A stretch of 64,000 nucleotides of DNA from Bremerella sp. JC817. Lineage in GTDB: Bacteria; Planctomycetota; Planctomycetia; Pirellulales; Pirellulaceae. Both the position numbers and the translations under genes were made by a program. Below the pieces are notes generated by a model. It was not told the origin of the DNA. It did no database searches and saw only the letters and a list, made by a program, of their open reading frames with translations. The stretch spans positions 634,877 to 698,876 of the forward strand of contig NZ_JBFEFG010000267.1 in assembly GCF_040718835.1 (NCBI RefSeq), written 5' to 3'. Below, one piece after another: positions 19,579 through 28,780 of the stretch (its first letter is position 1; every line of letters starts with the position of its first letter).

Positions 19579-19894
19579 TGCGGCCCTCGAAGATCTAGAT
19601 CGGGCAAGGATAGGGCTCACCGAAAGGGTTTACCCCGCCAATCTTCGGTGTCTACGAATCGACACCTCGAAGTAACTCATTGATTGTAGGGGCTTACCCG
19701 GCGATCACAAGCAGCGGTGCCGCCTATTCCCCCTCCCTTTTCCCGCTTCTTACATAAGATTTACCCATTGTCGGGATCTGATCAGACGGCTTTCTCTGGC
19801 CCAACAATGGCCCCCCAATGGAACCAACTTGGCCGGCAAACCGTGACGAAATCACCGCCAGTGCGACGATGCACTTTCGGTATATTCGCTGGCG
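19579..19894. other. Intergenic region between bufC-like and btaA genes
   Basis: About 316 bp without a gene, containing the btaA promoter and the 3' end of the MNIO operon. The heptamer [CT]TTACCC occurs three times on the + strand (near 19629, 19690 and 19761), spaced 60-70 bp. No terminator with a U-run was seen. Confidence 0.4.
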
Positions 19895-20770
19895 TTAAGA
19901 ACTTATCGCGGCAAAGAACTGCTCGGTGGCAAATTTCTGGAAGGCGGATGCTATCATCCCTGGCAAATCGTCCGGTTCGCCAAGCTGATTTAAAACGTCT
20001 TCGATCGCTTCCCCCACGCTTTGCGAAGCGGCCAGCCGCGAAATCAACTCGATTTGAAAGTGAGTCAGCGGAACGCGTCGAACCACGAAGTCGCGTCGCG
20101 TGAGGGCCAGAAACGATGGAGCCGCCTCAGGCACATCAGGCTGAGGCTGCGTTCGAGCCCTCGTAAGAAATTCGTTGATCGGAAACGTCAGGCGATGCCA
20201 GCGCAGACAAGGCACTACCGTCAGCCGAGCCTGCCAGAAATCGTCGGGCGAGATCCCTTCCAAATCGGCGGCCGTGATGACCTCTTTCCCTTCGACGCCA
20301 GGCCCATCAAAGACGTCGTCGATGCTGCGTTCGATCGTCGCCAGTTCCACCAGAAAGTGCTCGAAGCCAGGACTTTCCGCCTCGGGACTGGTCTCACGTA
20401 GGAACTGCGGAAAGTGATCTCCCAGGCGATCGAGCGTATAGCTTCGCGAGGGGTACTGCTGCAAATAAGCGATCGCGAACTGGTCGAACAGTTCGTCCCC
20501 AACCGTCTGCGCGAAAACAGGGAAGATCGACTTCAAGCATTCAACCAGCCGGGCATAGTAGGCATTCGCGTAAACTTCCAAACGCTGGATGCTGGTTCGC
20601 CTTTGGCTCGGCGTGATGACCGTTTCGATCTCTTCGGTCGAGACATCGATCAGCCGGCGAGCTTCATTGTCTTCAATTCCCTCGACCACGCCACCGACAT
20701 GGCTGATGACCGAATGCATCCATTGCTGCAAGATCGGCAGATCGACAGGCTTCGGTGAATCGCTGGCCAT
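19895..20770 (-). CDS. DUF2063 partner protein of the MNIO enzyme (BufC/HvfC-like)
   Basis: The 291-residue protein matches the DUF2063 N-terminal domain: 'LPILQQWMHSVI', 'RRTSIQRLEVYANAYYARLVECLKSIFPVF', 'AYLQQYPSRSYTLDRLGDHFPQFL'. Proteins of this family bind the RiPP precursor leader and deliver it to the DUF692 enzyme. The C-terminal 150 residues resemble the partner's winged-helix part ('FVVRRVPLTHFQIELISRLAASQSVGEAIEDV'), often called a recognition element. It starts 3 nt after the DUF692 stop, so translation is coupled. Third gene of the precursor-enzyme-partner operon. Confidence 0.85.
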   Translation of the reverse strand: MASDSPKPVDLPILQQWMHSVISHVGGVVEGIEDNEARRLIDVSTEEIETVITPSQRRTSIQRLEVYANAYYARLVECLKSIFPVFAQTVGDELFDQFAIAYLQQYPSRSYTLDRLGDHFPQFLRETSPEAESPGFEHFLVELATIERSIDDVFDGPGVEGKEVITAADLEGISPDDFWQARLTVVPCLRWHRLTFPINEFLTRARTQPQPDVPEAAPSFLALTRRDFVVRRVPLTHFQIELISRLAASQSVGEAIEDVLNQLGEPDDLPGMIASAFQKFATEQFFAAISS

Positions 20771-20773
20771 CGA

Positions 20774-21685
20774 CTAGTTCACCTCGTGCTCGATCCGATG
20801 AGGCGGATGGGGCACGCGGGTGGAAGGCTTCGTGACAGGTAGATCGCCTGTGATCGGCTTTCCCTGGATCAACTGCTTGGCCTTCAGCACCTCGGCATGC
20901 ATCGTATCGAAGTCAGGAATATTGGCGTCCCACTCCAAAAGCGTCGAAACGCCTCCGGTCCGTTCGTGCGCCAATCGATAAAGCTGCCAGACCGGATCGA
21001 TCACATGCCCATCGTGGGTATCGATGCAGTAGTCCCCCATGTTCGTGTGCCCCGCCAGGTGAAACTGAACGATGCTTTCCCACGGAAGATTTTCGATATA
21101 CTCGACCGGATCGAAGTCGTGATTCGCGGCGGAAACGTAAACGTTGTTCACATCCAACAGCAGGCCGCAGCTGGTCTCTTCGGTCAGGGCCGTCAGAAAC
21201 TCCCACTCCGCCATCGTCGAGTTAGCGAAGGTCACATAGCTGCTGGGGTCTTCCAGAACGAGCGGCTGCTCCAGGAACTCTTGCACCTGGCAAACACGCT
21301 GGGCGACATGCTTGAGCGTCTCTTCGTTGTACGGAATCGGTAGCAGGTCGTGCGAGTTCTTACCGGCGACTCCGGTCCAGCAAACATGATCCGAGATCCA
21401 GCGAGCTCCGATCTCGCCGGACAATGTCTTCAGCTTTTGCAGGTACTCGAAATCGAGCGGGTCGGTGCTGCCGATCGAGAGAGATACCCCGTGCATGACG
21501 ACGGGATATCGTTCGGCAACCTGATCGAGGACGTATCGAGGACGTCCTTGCGAGTCGATGTAGTTCTCGGAGATGATCTCGAACCAATCGACCGCCGGCT
21601 GCGTTTCGAGAATGTGATGAAAATGCGGGGCGCGCAATCCGACCCCTAAACCAAGATTCTCGAAGCCAAGCCGTGGCTGAGGCAT
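20774..21685 (-). CDS. DUF692/MNIO multinuclear iron oxidative enzyme (BufB/HvfB-like)
   Basis: The 303-residue TIM-barrel protein has the metal-site residues of the MNIO family: H65 in '[11 protein letters not shown]', D99-H100 in 'WISDHVCW', E145 in 'LEDPSSYV', D178/N180 in '[10 protein letters not shown]', H209 and H213 in 'FHLAGH', D222/H224 in 'IDTHD', and E251 in 'LLEWDANIP'. MNIO enzymes use two or three iron ions and O2 to rearrange Cys residues of ribosomal peptides into oxazolone-thioamide, thiooxazole or related groups that often bind copper. It lies 16 nt after the Cys-rich precursor gene and 3 nt before its DUF2063 partner. Which modification it makes cannot be read from sequence. 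Confidence 0.92.
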   Translation of the reverse strand: MPQPRLGFENLGLGVGLRAPHFHHILETQPAVDWFEIISENYIDSQGRPRYVLDQVAERYPVVMHGVSLSIGSTDPLDFEYLQKLKTLSGEIGARWISDHVCWTGVAGKNSHDLLPIPYNEETLKHVAQRVCQVQEFLEQPLVLEDPSSYVTFANSTMAEWEFLTALTEETSCGLLLDVNNVYVSAANHDFDPVEYIENLPWESIVQFHLAGHTNMGDYCIDTHDGHVIDPVWQLYRLAHERTGGVSTLLEWDANIPDFDTMHAEVLKAKQLIQGKPITGDLPVTKPSTRVPHPPHRIEHEVN

Positions 21686-21701
21686 GGTACTGCTTTGGTT
21701 C

Positions 21702-22169
21702 CTAAGCGGCGGCTTCCGGAGCAGGCTTCAGTTCGACGCCCTTTTCCTTCATCCGCTCTTCGAACAGTTCACGGGCCTTCTTCCACATGCCACCAGACAT
21801 CGGGATGTGGCAACCACCTTTGCCTTTGCACTCGTTAAAGCCAGGCGTCTTTCCGCAGCCACCTTGCCCCTTGCACTCGTTGCGGCCGCCACAGATGTGA
21901 TGCTCGATGGTGGCACACGTGCCGGCACCAGCACATTCGTTGCTTCCCTTGACCCCTTGGCCTTTGCACTCATTCAAGCCGCGGCAGGCATGCTTGGCGA
22001 CGGTGGAAGTTGCTTCGTCGCCCGAAGCAGGTTCGGTCGGTTCGGCCGACTCGCCGGTGGTCGCCGGCTTTTCACCACCGCACCCCAAGGCTCCGATCGA
22101 CATCATGCCACCCAGGGCGGCAGCAGAGAGTTTATGGAAGTCGCGACGCGAGTAATCCTTGGAAGCCAT
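21702..22169 (-). CDS. Cys-rich RiPP-type precursor with Tat signal and NEC repeats
   Basis: The 155-residue protein has a twin-arginine signal (SRRDFHK at residues 7-13), a hydrophobic stretch and a possible lipobox Cys30, then an acidic linker (31-57). Residues 60-121 form the probable modified core: nine Cys (62, 68, 79, 85, 93, 99, 105, 114, 120) in four repeats of the form N-E-C-x-G-x-G-x-C (starting N66, N77, N97 and N112, the first lacking its closing Cys), plus His60, 90, 91 and 121. The C-terminus is a basic amphipathic helix around '[14 protein letters not shown]'. GGGAG stands upstream of ATG 22169. The adjacent DUF692 and DUF2063 genes identify it as their substrate. Copper or other metal binding outside the cytoplasm is an inference. 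Confidence 0.85.
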   Translation of the reverse strand: MASKDYSRRDFHKLSAAALGGMMSIGALGCGGEKPATTGESAEPTEPASGDEATSTVAKHACRGLNECKGQGVKGSNECAGAGTCATIEHHICGGRNECKGQGGCGKTPGFNECKGKGGCHIPMSGGMWKKARELFEERMKEKGVELKPAPEAAA

Positions 22170-22242
22170 GTGCGGTGTTCTCCCAGATCCGTAATGAGGA
22201 AGGTGATCGTGCTTAAGTCGTTATCCTAGCCGATTTACCGAC

Positions 22243-22253
22243 ACCAGTCTGGT
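22243..22253. promoter_or_regulatory. Small palindrome upstream of the RiPP precursor gene
   Basis: ACCAG-T-CTGGT, exact 5-bp arms, lies about 75 nt before the precursor ATG in the 98-bp gap after sufS. It could be an operator for a separate promoter of the peptide cluster; the evidence is symmetry and position only. Confidence 0.25.
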
Positions 22254-22267
22254 AAGCCAACCCACTC

Positions 22268-23515
22268 TCAGCCAAAAAATTCGACCGAGGTCCGCACGGC
22301 ATCGGCCAGCTTTTCAACCTCTTCTCGGGTGTTGTACAGATAGAAGCTGGCGCGAACGCTGGCACTGATTCCCAGCTTCTTATGCAGCGGCAACGTGCAG
22401 TGGTGTCCTTCGCGAACCGCGATTCCCCGGCCATCCAGGAACGTGGCAATGTCGCTGGCCGCCAGACCATCGATCACGAAGCTGACGATCCCAGCCTTCT
22501 TCGTCACATCAGGCCCCAAGATCCGCAGCCCCGGCACGTCGGCCAGCAACTGATGGGCATAGGCCGCCAACGATTGCTCGTGCTGCAGGATCGCGGAAAG
22601 ACCAACCTTTTCGAGGTATTCAATCGCCGGCGTCATTGCGATCGCGTCGGCGATCGGAGGGGTCCCGGCTTCAAACTTGGCTGGCAACATGGCAGGCGTG
22701 AAGCGGTCGATCTCCACAATATCGATCATGCTGCCACCACCCAAAAATGGTGGCATCTCGTCGAGAATTGACTCTTTGCCGTACAGCACACCCACACCGG
22801 ATGGACCAAGCATCTTATGCCCGCTGAAAGCAACGAAGTCGGCGTCCCAGTGCTGGACGTCGATGGCTTCGTGCGGGACCGCCTGAGCGGCGTCGACCAG
22901 CACTTTGGCACCAACGGCATGAGCGGCTTCCACCACGCGGCCGACCGGATTGATCGTTCCCAGAACATTCGAGACCGCCGCCAAGGCCACGACCTTGGTC
23001 CGTTCGGTCAGCAGTTTCGGCAGAAAGTCGAGATCGAGTTGCCCATCTTCGGTGATCGGAATCGCCTTGATGACCGCCCCGGTTCGCTGAGCTAACTGAT
23101 GCCAGGGAACAAGGTTCGAGTGATGCTCCATCTCGGTCAGCAAGATCTCGTCGCCCGTCTGAAGATTGGCGTCGCCCCAACTTCTCGCGACCAGATTGAT
23201 CCCCATCGTGGTCCCGCTGGTGAAGATAACCTCGTGCTCGGATGCAGCGTTTAAGAACCGCTGGGTCGACTTCCGAGCGATCTCGAACAGGTCCGTCGAC
23301 TCACCACTGAGTCGATGCGCCCCGCGATGCACATTGGCGTAATACCTTTGATAAACATCGGTTAGGCAATCGATCACCGACTCGGGACGCTGGCTGCTTG
23401 CCCCGTTATCGAGATAAACGAGCAGATTGTTCTCGTCATCTACCTGGTGCAGGATGGGGAAATCGGCCCGAATGCGTTCGAGATCCAATTGCGACTCCAC
23501 GTCGAAAGTGGCCAT
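22268..23515 (-). CDS. sufS: SufS-type cysteine desulfurase
   Basis: The 415-residue PLP enzyme is predicted from the ATG at 23515 (MATFDVESQ); a longer frame to 23611 exists but adds residues absent from the family. The PLP lysine lies in 'FSGHKMLGPSGVGVLYGK', and the catalytic Cys loop is 'VREGHHCTLPLHKKLG'. Other SufS marks are 'YLDNGASSQRP' and 'YANVHRGAHRLS'. It removes sulfur from cysteine for Fe-S cluster assembly. No sufBCD or sufU gene is beside it. It is in the same direction as, and 98 nt before, the RiPP precursor, so read-through into that cluster is possible. Confidence 0.9.
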   Translation of the reverse strand: MATFDVESQLDLERIRADFPILHQVDDENNLLVYLDNGASSQRPESVIDCLTDVYQRYYANVHRGAHRLSGESTDLFEIARKSTQRFLNAASEHEVIFTSGTTMGINLVARSWGDANLQTGDEILLTEMEHHSNLVPWHQLAQRTGAVIKAIPITEDGQLDLDFLPKLLTERTKVVALAAVSNVLGTINPVGRVVEAAHAVGAKVLVDAAQAVPHEAIDVQHWDADFVAFSGHKMLGPSGVGVLYGKESILDEMPPFLGGGSMIDIVEIDRFTPAMLPAKFEAGTPPIADAIAMTPAIEYLEKVGLSAILQHEQSLAAYAHQLLADVPGLRILGPDVTKKAGIVSFVIDGLAASDIATFLDGRGIAVREGHHCTLPLHKKLGISASVRASFYLYNTREEVEKLADAVRTSVEFFG

Positions 23516-23626
23516 GAATCGGTGGTTCTGTTGGGGTTCGATCGCCTTAAAGAAGGCGGCTGATTTTACACATACTTTGGTTATTTTATTCCCCAAGACC
23601 CATTCGGACAACGAGCGGTTCGCTCG

Positions 23627-24607
23627 TCATTTGAGCCGCCAGAAGGTTTCCCACGGAATCTTCAGCTCTTGGCGACGTTTTTCCGTATCACTGGCGAAGC
23701 GAGCCGCATCGACCGGATAGCCCGCCGTTTCGACAATCCCTGGCACCTGATCCGCCCAATATCGGTTGATTGCCTGCATGGCGACTTCGCGGTGAAACTT
23801 GGCGTAGATCGAGGCCAACGCGGTTGGCAGAAAACCTTCCCCTTTCGAGCGAAACTCGATCGTCACCTCGCTCGTTCCAACTTCGCCGTAATAACGACTC
23901 ACGCCGCGCGACTCTTCCAGAATCTTCCACCATGTTTCGGGAAAGAAGTGCTGCAGCAGTCCGCCGTAATAGTCGCGCCCGCCATGCTTATCGCAGACGA
24001 TCCGCACTGCCTGGGGGCCCTGGCCGGCAACTCGCTCGAGTAGCCGACGCACGAGTCCGAGCGAGGCGTGCGAGAGGACGGTGCTCTTGTTGCCGATCGT
24101 AGCAAGCCGCTCGTTGTAAGCTTTCTCGGTAAGAAAGACGGTGCGAACTTCTTCAACGGTGACCTGGGTTCGCTCGCAACAGTCGGCAAAGCCCGTGGTT
24201 CGCTCGGCAATTCTCATGGCGACGTCGTCGGTCGGCGACGCATGAATCCAACCTTCGTACCAGGGAGCCAGTCCGACCGGCGGGTCGTCGCTCAAATCAG
24301 GCTCACACACACCACCCCAGATCGGGAAGGTATGCGACAAATGCGAACCGGTGGCCCGAACCGCTTCTTCGAGCAGCGACAGATCATTCCGTTTGCCGTA
24401 AATCGCCTTCGAGTCGGCAATCGCCAAGTGCGTTGCCTTCGGCTTGCGGGCGACGACGTCGCCGAGCACGTCGTAAAGATCGACCCTGGCCAGGTCGTCG
24501 TGTGTATCTTCGATTCGCCAGAGAGTGCCGGCGATCACCAGCGGCCCGATGTTTGGGCCGTAGCCTGCTTCGTCGACACCGATCAGATATGCCACACCAA
24601 TTGCCAT
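23627..24607 (-). CDS. RNase HII-like protein
   Basis: The 326-residue protein begins with 'GVDEAGYGPNIGPLVIAG', the RNase HII/HIII active-site start with Asp and Glu, followed by 'HLAIADSKAIYGK', 'IVCDKHGGRDYYG' and 'ASIYAKFHREVAM', all matching the RNase H fold positions. At 326 residues it is longer than normal RNase HII (about 200-260) owing to an insertion around residues 80-160, a form seen in planctomycetes. It would cut RNA in RNA-DNA hybrids. Because of the divergence a paralogous function cannot be excluded. Confidence 0.75.
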   Translation of the reverse strand: MAIGVAYLIGVDEAGYGPNIGPLVIAGTLWRIEDTHDDLARVDLYDVLGDVVARKPKATHLAIADSKAIYGKRNDLSLLEEAVRATGSHLSHTFPIWGGVCEPDLSDDPPVGLAPWYEGWIHASPTDDVAMRIAERTTGFADCCERTQVTVEEVRTVFLTEKAYNERLATIGNKSTVLSHASLGLVRRLLERVAGQGPQAVRIVCDKHGGRDYYGGLLQHFFPETWWKILEESRGVSRYYGEVGTSEVTIEFRSKGEGFLPTALASIYAKFHREVAMQAINRYWADQVPGIVETAGYPVDAARFASDTEKRRQELKIPWETFWRLK

Positions 24608-24656
24608 TTGCGAGAAGGAAACACGTGAGAACCTACTCGCTTGGTTCTAGGGGGAT

Positions 24657-27600
24657 CTAATGAAATTGCAAGAGCCCGAACTCGCTCGGTCCTAGCTCAT
24701 AGACCGCCGAGGATGGCCATGCTTCGGTTCCTTCACCGACAATCACGCGTTGGGCAGCCATTGCCCAGGTATCGCCGGCGTGCAGATTCTGAGCGGAAAG
24801 TTCGCTCAACGGAATCGCCACTTCCACGGTCCAAGTATTGGCATCCTGGGTTGCCGCGACGAACCAGCGAGGATTCCAGCTCAGATTGCCCGCGAGCGAT
24901 TCGGCCGACATCCCGCGATAATCGACCGTAAAGCGATACGCGGTGGCATAGTCGCGGTCGAGGTCCAACAGCAGATGCACGCGGTCGCTTTGGGCCAGTT
25001 CGGCATCACGCGGGCGAGGCTGATCGCCGGCCTGATCGTAGGTGAAGCCCTTCGACTTCATGCAGCGAACGGCGACATAAAGGAACTCGTTATCGTATCC
25101 CACCATCATCGCTGCCGGTGGAGCCCCGCGTTCTGGCGAAGTTGTTCCTGCCAGAAAGTCTTGCGGCCGACCAGTCTGCCAGAGGCGATCGTTCAGCTTG
25201 CCATCGAGGATAGGCTTTTCTTCGGTGTAACTGGCCGACATGATCGGAGCATCGATCCGGGCATTGCCGCGTCCCAAGACTAGTTCCCACTGAGCTCGGC
25301 GACACCAGGCATTGTCCTGGCCAAGATTCAACAACCGGCGAACATACGACTCGCCCTGCCGCGACAAGCCTTGCTCGGCATGCAATCGTTCCAGCAAAAA
25401 TGCCAGCGATGGATCGGTCAGCACGTGAGGCATCTTTTGGTTCAGTTCGGCGATCAACTCGCCTGCCCGTTGCCCTGGTTTCGTTGGCTTGGTGAAGTTC
25501 GTCGGATCGTTGAACGAGACCGTCGCGACTTCATTTTCAACTGGCTCCTCTTCCGGAGGAGCTTCGTTTTGCGTGGCCGTCGGTTCGGCGAACTCGACGG
25601 TCCCTTTCTGGGCTCGCTGGATCTCGGCACTAGCGTAATACCCTAGAAGCCACGCCGCCGAGTTTTCCGCCAGGACGTGGCTGGGGAACTTGCTGACAAT
25701 CTGATGATGCATGTCTGCGGCTAAGGATAAGTTGCCGTTTTCATTCGCCTTGGCCGCCAGGTGCGAAAGGACTTCCACACTCCGGGCCGGGGGAAGTTCT
25801 TCCGACAAGCGAAGCATCTGCCCCAACAATAGGGCGCCTCGTTCCGGATCGCTGGCCGCGTGATTGATCATCTCGATCATGTTGCGTCGCTTCTGCGAAG
25901 TCCGCTGCAGCTTGGCGAGATCGACGATCGGCATCTGCTGCGGCGATCGTCGAGCCCCTTTGCCATGCGGAACCGAAAGCCCGGAGAAAATATCGCTCAA
26001 ACGATTCTCGAGTAGCCCCGAGGTTTGAATCAGCTTTAACTCCACCGTCGAGGGACCATCGGAGAGCTTTCCGCTAGCGATCCCTCGGGAAACGCCAGCA
26101 TGCTCTGAGATCGACATCGCCAGCTGTGGCGAAATTTGGGTGGTGTTCAGGGTGATCAACCCGTTCTGACCTTCCGGCACCAGGCTACAAACACGCGGCA
26201 CCGCCCAGGTCGACAGGTTCAGCTCTTCCATCTGTTCCGGGTAGTTCTGCGAATCGGCAGCCTTCTCGATCGCTCGTAACACGATCTGATTCACCAGGTA
26301 GGCCAGAGGCTGCTTGCCGGTCGGATCGGCGAAGTCGGTCACGACCACGGTCGGTCGAAGCTGCCGAATGCGCTGGACCAGGTAGCTTTCGATTGCCGCC
26401 AGACCTTGACCGTCGTTTACGGCATCCCAGCCGGCAACCAGCTTATTGCCACTGACCATCAATTGGGCGTCGTCGGTCGGAAACTGCCAAGCGGTGTAGC
26501 CGACGTTAGCACCGCTGTGCACCATTGCGTCGTGCAGCGGAAGTCGCTTCTGGCCGGTCTGGTGTTTCGGTCGATTGACGATCTCGACACCGGTCAGGTA
26601 TCCCTGGGTGCCGGCATGATGACTGATCAGTTCGTAAGGGACGATCGACGGATCGTGGAATAAGCCGAGCAAGGCCAGGCGTTCGCCCCCTTGCCGCTGG
26701 AGCTTCCAGGTCTTGCCCCCATCGGTCGTGATCAAAATGGTTCCGAGCGAGCCAACAGCCCAGCCCCGATTTTCGTCGCGGAAAAAGAAACCTTTGATGG
26801 TCGCCGTGGTCGGCAGCTTCTGTACTGAAAACGTTTCGCCGCCATCGGCCGAGTGGAGCACGAAGCTGCCCGGGTCGCCAGCAATCCAGATGAACTTGCC
26901 TAAGCGTTCGACGGCGAAGTAATTCACCTGGCGGTTGGTTCGCGACAAAGGATCCGGCGCGATAACTTCCCAGGTAGTGCCAGAATCGGTGCTATTGAGG
27001 ATCAAACCACCTTCGCCAACCGCGGTCGCATTGCTACTGCCGGCGACGACGATATCTTGCAAGTCACGCAGAGGATCGGCCGAGATGCTGGGAGCTCGGA
27101 TCCCGCCGCGATCAGCCAGCGAGACATTCCCTTCTGCCCCGGCCAACAGCAGTTCGCCGCTGGGGAGGGTGGCCATCTTATGGAAGCGTGTCGACTGAGT
27201 GCCAGGCAAACTTCGCCAACTACGGCCACCATCAGCTGTTTCAAACAAACCTGTCGGAAACATGTTCGATCGATTGCCGACCGCCCAGCCATGCCGGCTA
27301 TCTTGAAAGCGAACACCGGTCAGCTTAGGCAGCGATTGCTCTGGCATCGACTCCCAGGTCATGCCGCCGTCGGAAGTGCGAAGCACCACACCGCGACTTT
27401 GCGAGCTGTAAGGCTGCTGAAAGCCCCCCACGACCCAGCCGCGTTGCGGGTCGGTGAAATGAATCGCATGCAGATGAGCGTCGGTGCCGGAAGCGATCGT
27501 GTCCCAGTGCTCGCCGCCGTCGCTGGTTTGCCAGATCGTGCCATGGTCGCCGACGGCAATCCCATGTCGATCGTCGACAAACGCGACGTCGTTCAATTGG

Positions 27601-27734
27601 GCGTCCGAATACCAGGTATCCAGCACGGCACCTTCGACGGTTTCGATCATCAGGCCGACTGCTAGCATCGCGATGGTCTTCGCCAGCAATGCCGCGAAAT
27701 AACGTCGACTACAGGTTGGAATGAGTCCGTTCAT
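24657..27734 (-). CDS. Secreted YCF48/BNR-repeat protein with C-terminal CBM9-like domain
   Basis: The protein is about 1025 residues from ATG 27734 (GTG 27746 is an alternative; neither has a ribosome site). After a signal peptide it carries at least five YCF48-type beta-propeller repeats, recognised by 'GIAVGDHGTIWQTSDGGEHW', 'GWAVGNRSNMF', 'GWAVGSLGTILITTDGGKTW'. A middle helical region follows, with an acidic linker near 'NEAPPEEEPVENEVA'. The C-terminal ~170 residues are a CBM9-like sandwich ('PILDGKLNDRLWQ', 'DRVHLLLDLDRDYATAYRFTVD', 'WTVEVAIPLSEL'). The combination of propeller and sugar-binding-type domain suggests a periplasmic or surface role; no enzyme motif is seen. Confidence 0.75.
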   Translation of the reverse strand: MNGLIPTCSRRYFAALLAKTIAMLAVGLMIETVEGAVLDTWYSDAQLNDVAFVDDRHGIAVGDHGTIWQTSDGGEHWDTIASGTDAHLHAIHFTDPQRGWVVGGFQQPYSSQSRGVVLRTSDGGMTWESMPEQSLPKLTGVRFQDSRHGWAVGNRSNMFPTGLFETADGGRSWRSLPGTQSTRFHKMATLPSGELLLAGAEGNVSLADRGGIRAPSISADPLRDLQDIVVAGSSNATAVGEGGLILNSTDSGTTWEVIAPDPLSRTNRQVNYFAVERLGKFIWIAGDPGSFVLHSADGGETFSVQKLPTTATIKGFFFRDENRGWAVGSLGTILITTDGGKTWKLQRQGGERLALLGLFHDPSIVPYELISHHAGTQGYLTGVEIVNRPKHQTGQKRLPLHDAMVHSGANVGYTAWQFPTDDAQLMVSGNKLVAGWDAVNDGQGLAAIESYLVQRIRQLRPTVVVTDFADPTGKQPLAYLVNQIVLRAIEKAADSQNYPEQMEELNLSTWAVPRVCSLVPEGQNGLITLNTTQISPQLAMSISEHAGVSRGIASGKLSDGPSTVELKLIQTSGLLENRLSDIFSGLSVPHGKGARRSPQQMPIVDLAKLQRTSQKRRNMIEMINHAASDPERGALLLGQMLRLSEELPPARSVEVLSHLAAKANENGNLSLAADMHHQIVSKFPSHVLAENSAAWLLGYYASAEIQRAQKGTVEFAEPTATQNEAPPEEEPVENEVATVSFNDPTNFTKPTKPGQRAGELIAELNQKMPHVLTDPSLAFLLERLHAEQGLSRQGESYVRRLLNLGQDNAWCRRAQWELVLGRGNARIDAPIMSASYTEEKPILDGKLNDRLWQTGRPQDFLAGTTSPERGAPPAAMMVGYDNEFLYVAVRCMKSKGFTYDQAGDQPRPRDAELAQSDRVHLLLDLDRDYATAYRFTVDYRGMSAESLAGNLSWNPRWFVAATQDANTWTVEVAIPLSELSAQNLHAGDTWAMAAQRVIVGEGTEAWPSSAVYELGPSEFGLLQFH

Positions 27735-27911
27735 TCGCCGGGTCACGATAGCTAAGTAGAGAAATGGTCCGAGGATTGGGACGGAATCTTAGAAGAATTC
27801 GCATTTTCGTGCCAATCCGGTTCGTCCGACTTTAGAGAATTCTTGCGAACCAAATCGAGAAAAGTGCGATAAACAGTTAGAAGTCACCACACTTTTCTGG
27901 GGGAACCGCCG

Positions 27912-28691
27912 ATGCCAGCACGAAATTGGGGAATCGTGGCGATGCTTGTTGTCGGCATCAGCACTGGCCTCCCGGCTATCGTAACGGCAGCACCCCAGGC
28001 CGATATCGAAAAACTTCTGTCCCCCATTCTGGAAGATGCGGTCCGCCGCTCGCTCCCCAATTCGTTCAAAGACGAGTCGGACTGGAACCAGACCCACGAC
28101 TTCACCAAGCGGTTGAAGGTTCGTGGCAAATGGAACGACTTACGGCTGGAACGTGTCCGCGAAGCGAAGAACCATGGCGACTGGGTCCGTTACCTGGGGC
28201 ATATCGAAGATCCGAAGCAACATGTCGAGATCTGGATCGAACAGTTGAACGTCGGTCCGACTCGGTCGACCTGCCAGATCCATGCCCGCGTTCAATTCCA
28301 GGGGGAAGCCGAATATCAGCAGTGGGTCCGGGGCGTTCGCCTGTTGGGCGTGAGCGTCGTCGCCGAAGGCACCGTCAAGATTCGCCTCGATGTGCAGCTC
28401 GACAGCAAATGGAACATGGCCAGCCTGCTCGGCTCGGCCGAACTGACTCCGCACGTCACCGGCGGGCAGATCGATCTCGAGCGGTTCTATGTCCACCGCA
28501 TTGGCAAAGCTCACGGCGAAGTCGCCGAGCAAATTGGCGAGCAGCTCGAAGGAACGCTGGCCAAGAAGCTTTCTGGCAAGCAGGAAAAGCTGGTCCGCGA
28601 GGCCAACAAGGCAATCGGCAAGCAGTTGGAAGATGGCAAGGTGAAGATCGATCTCGTGCAGCTGCTACGCGACAAACTGAAGGACTCGTAA
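27912..28691 (+). CDS. Secreted protein of unknown function
   Basis: The 259-residue protein starts with a signal peptide ('AMLVVGISTGLPAIVTAAPQ'). The rest alternates beta strands with charged helices and ends in a long helical tail ('HGEVAEQIGEQLEGTLAKKLSGKQEKLVREANKAIGKQL') rich in Lys, Glu and Gly, probably amphipathic. I recognise no family. It is divergent from the YCF48 gene and 89 nt before bioF, with an inverted repeat in that gap. Confidence 0.65.
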   Translation: MPARNWGIVAMLVVGISTGLPAIVTAAPQADIEKLLSPILEDAVRRSLPNSFKDESDWNQTHDFTKRLKVRGKWNDLRLERVREAKNHGDWVRYLGHIEDPKQHVEIWIEQLNVGPTRSTCQIHARVQFQGEAEYQQWVRGVRLLGVSVVAEGTVKIRLDVQLDSKWNMASLLGSAELTPHVTGGQIDLERFYVHRIGKAHGEVAEQIGEQLEGTLAKKLSGKQEKLVREANKAIGKQLEDGKVKIDLVQLLRDKLKDS

Positions 28692-28742
28692 CGAGTTTCC
28701 GCCGCGAATTCCTCCCCGCTTTATGCATCTGCCTGGCAACTA

Positions 28743-28767
28743 GATAATGAGGGGCGTCCCTATTATC
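28743..28767. promoter_or_regulatory. Inverted repeat just before bioF
   Basis: GATAAT-GA-GGG-GCGT-CCC-T-ATTATC forms a stem of nine pairs around GCGT, ending 13 nt before the bioF ATG. It may be an operator or an RNA hairpin affecting ribosome access. It does not resemble the BirA operator. Confidence 0.35.
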
Positions 28768-28780
28768 GAAGAGCCATTGC

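Noticed and set aside
19740..19775. Possible Pho box upstream of btaA
   Set aside because: The best match (CTTACAT-N4-TTTACCC) agrees with the consensus in only one half-site.
23516..23611. N-terminal extension of SufS up to 23611
   Set aside because: The added 32 residues do not align with SufS and would run into the upstream intergenic region; ATG 23515 fits the family.
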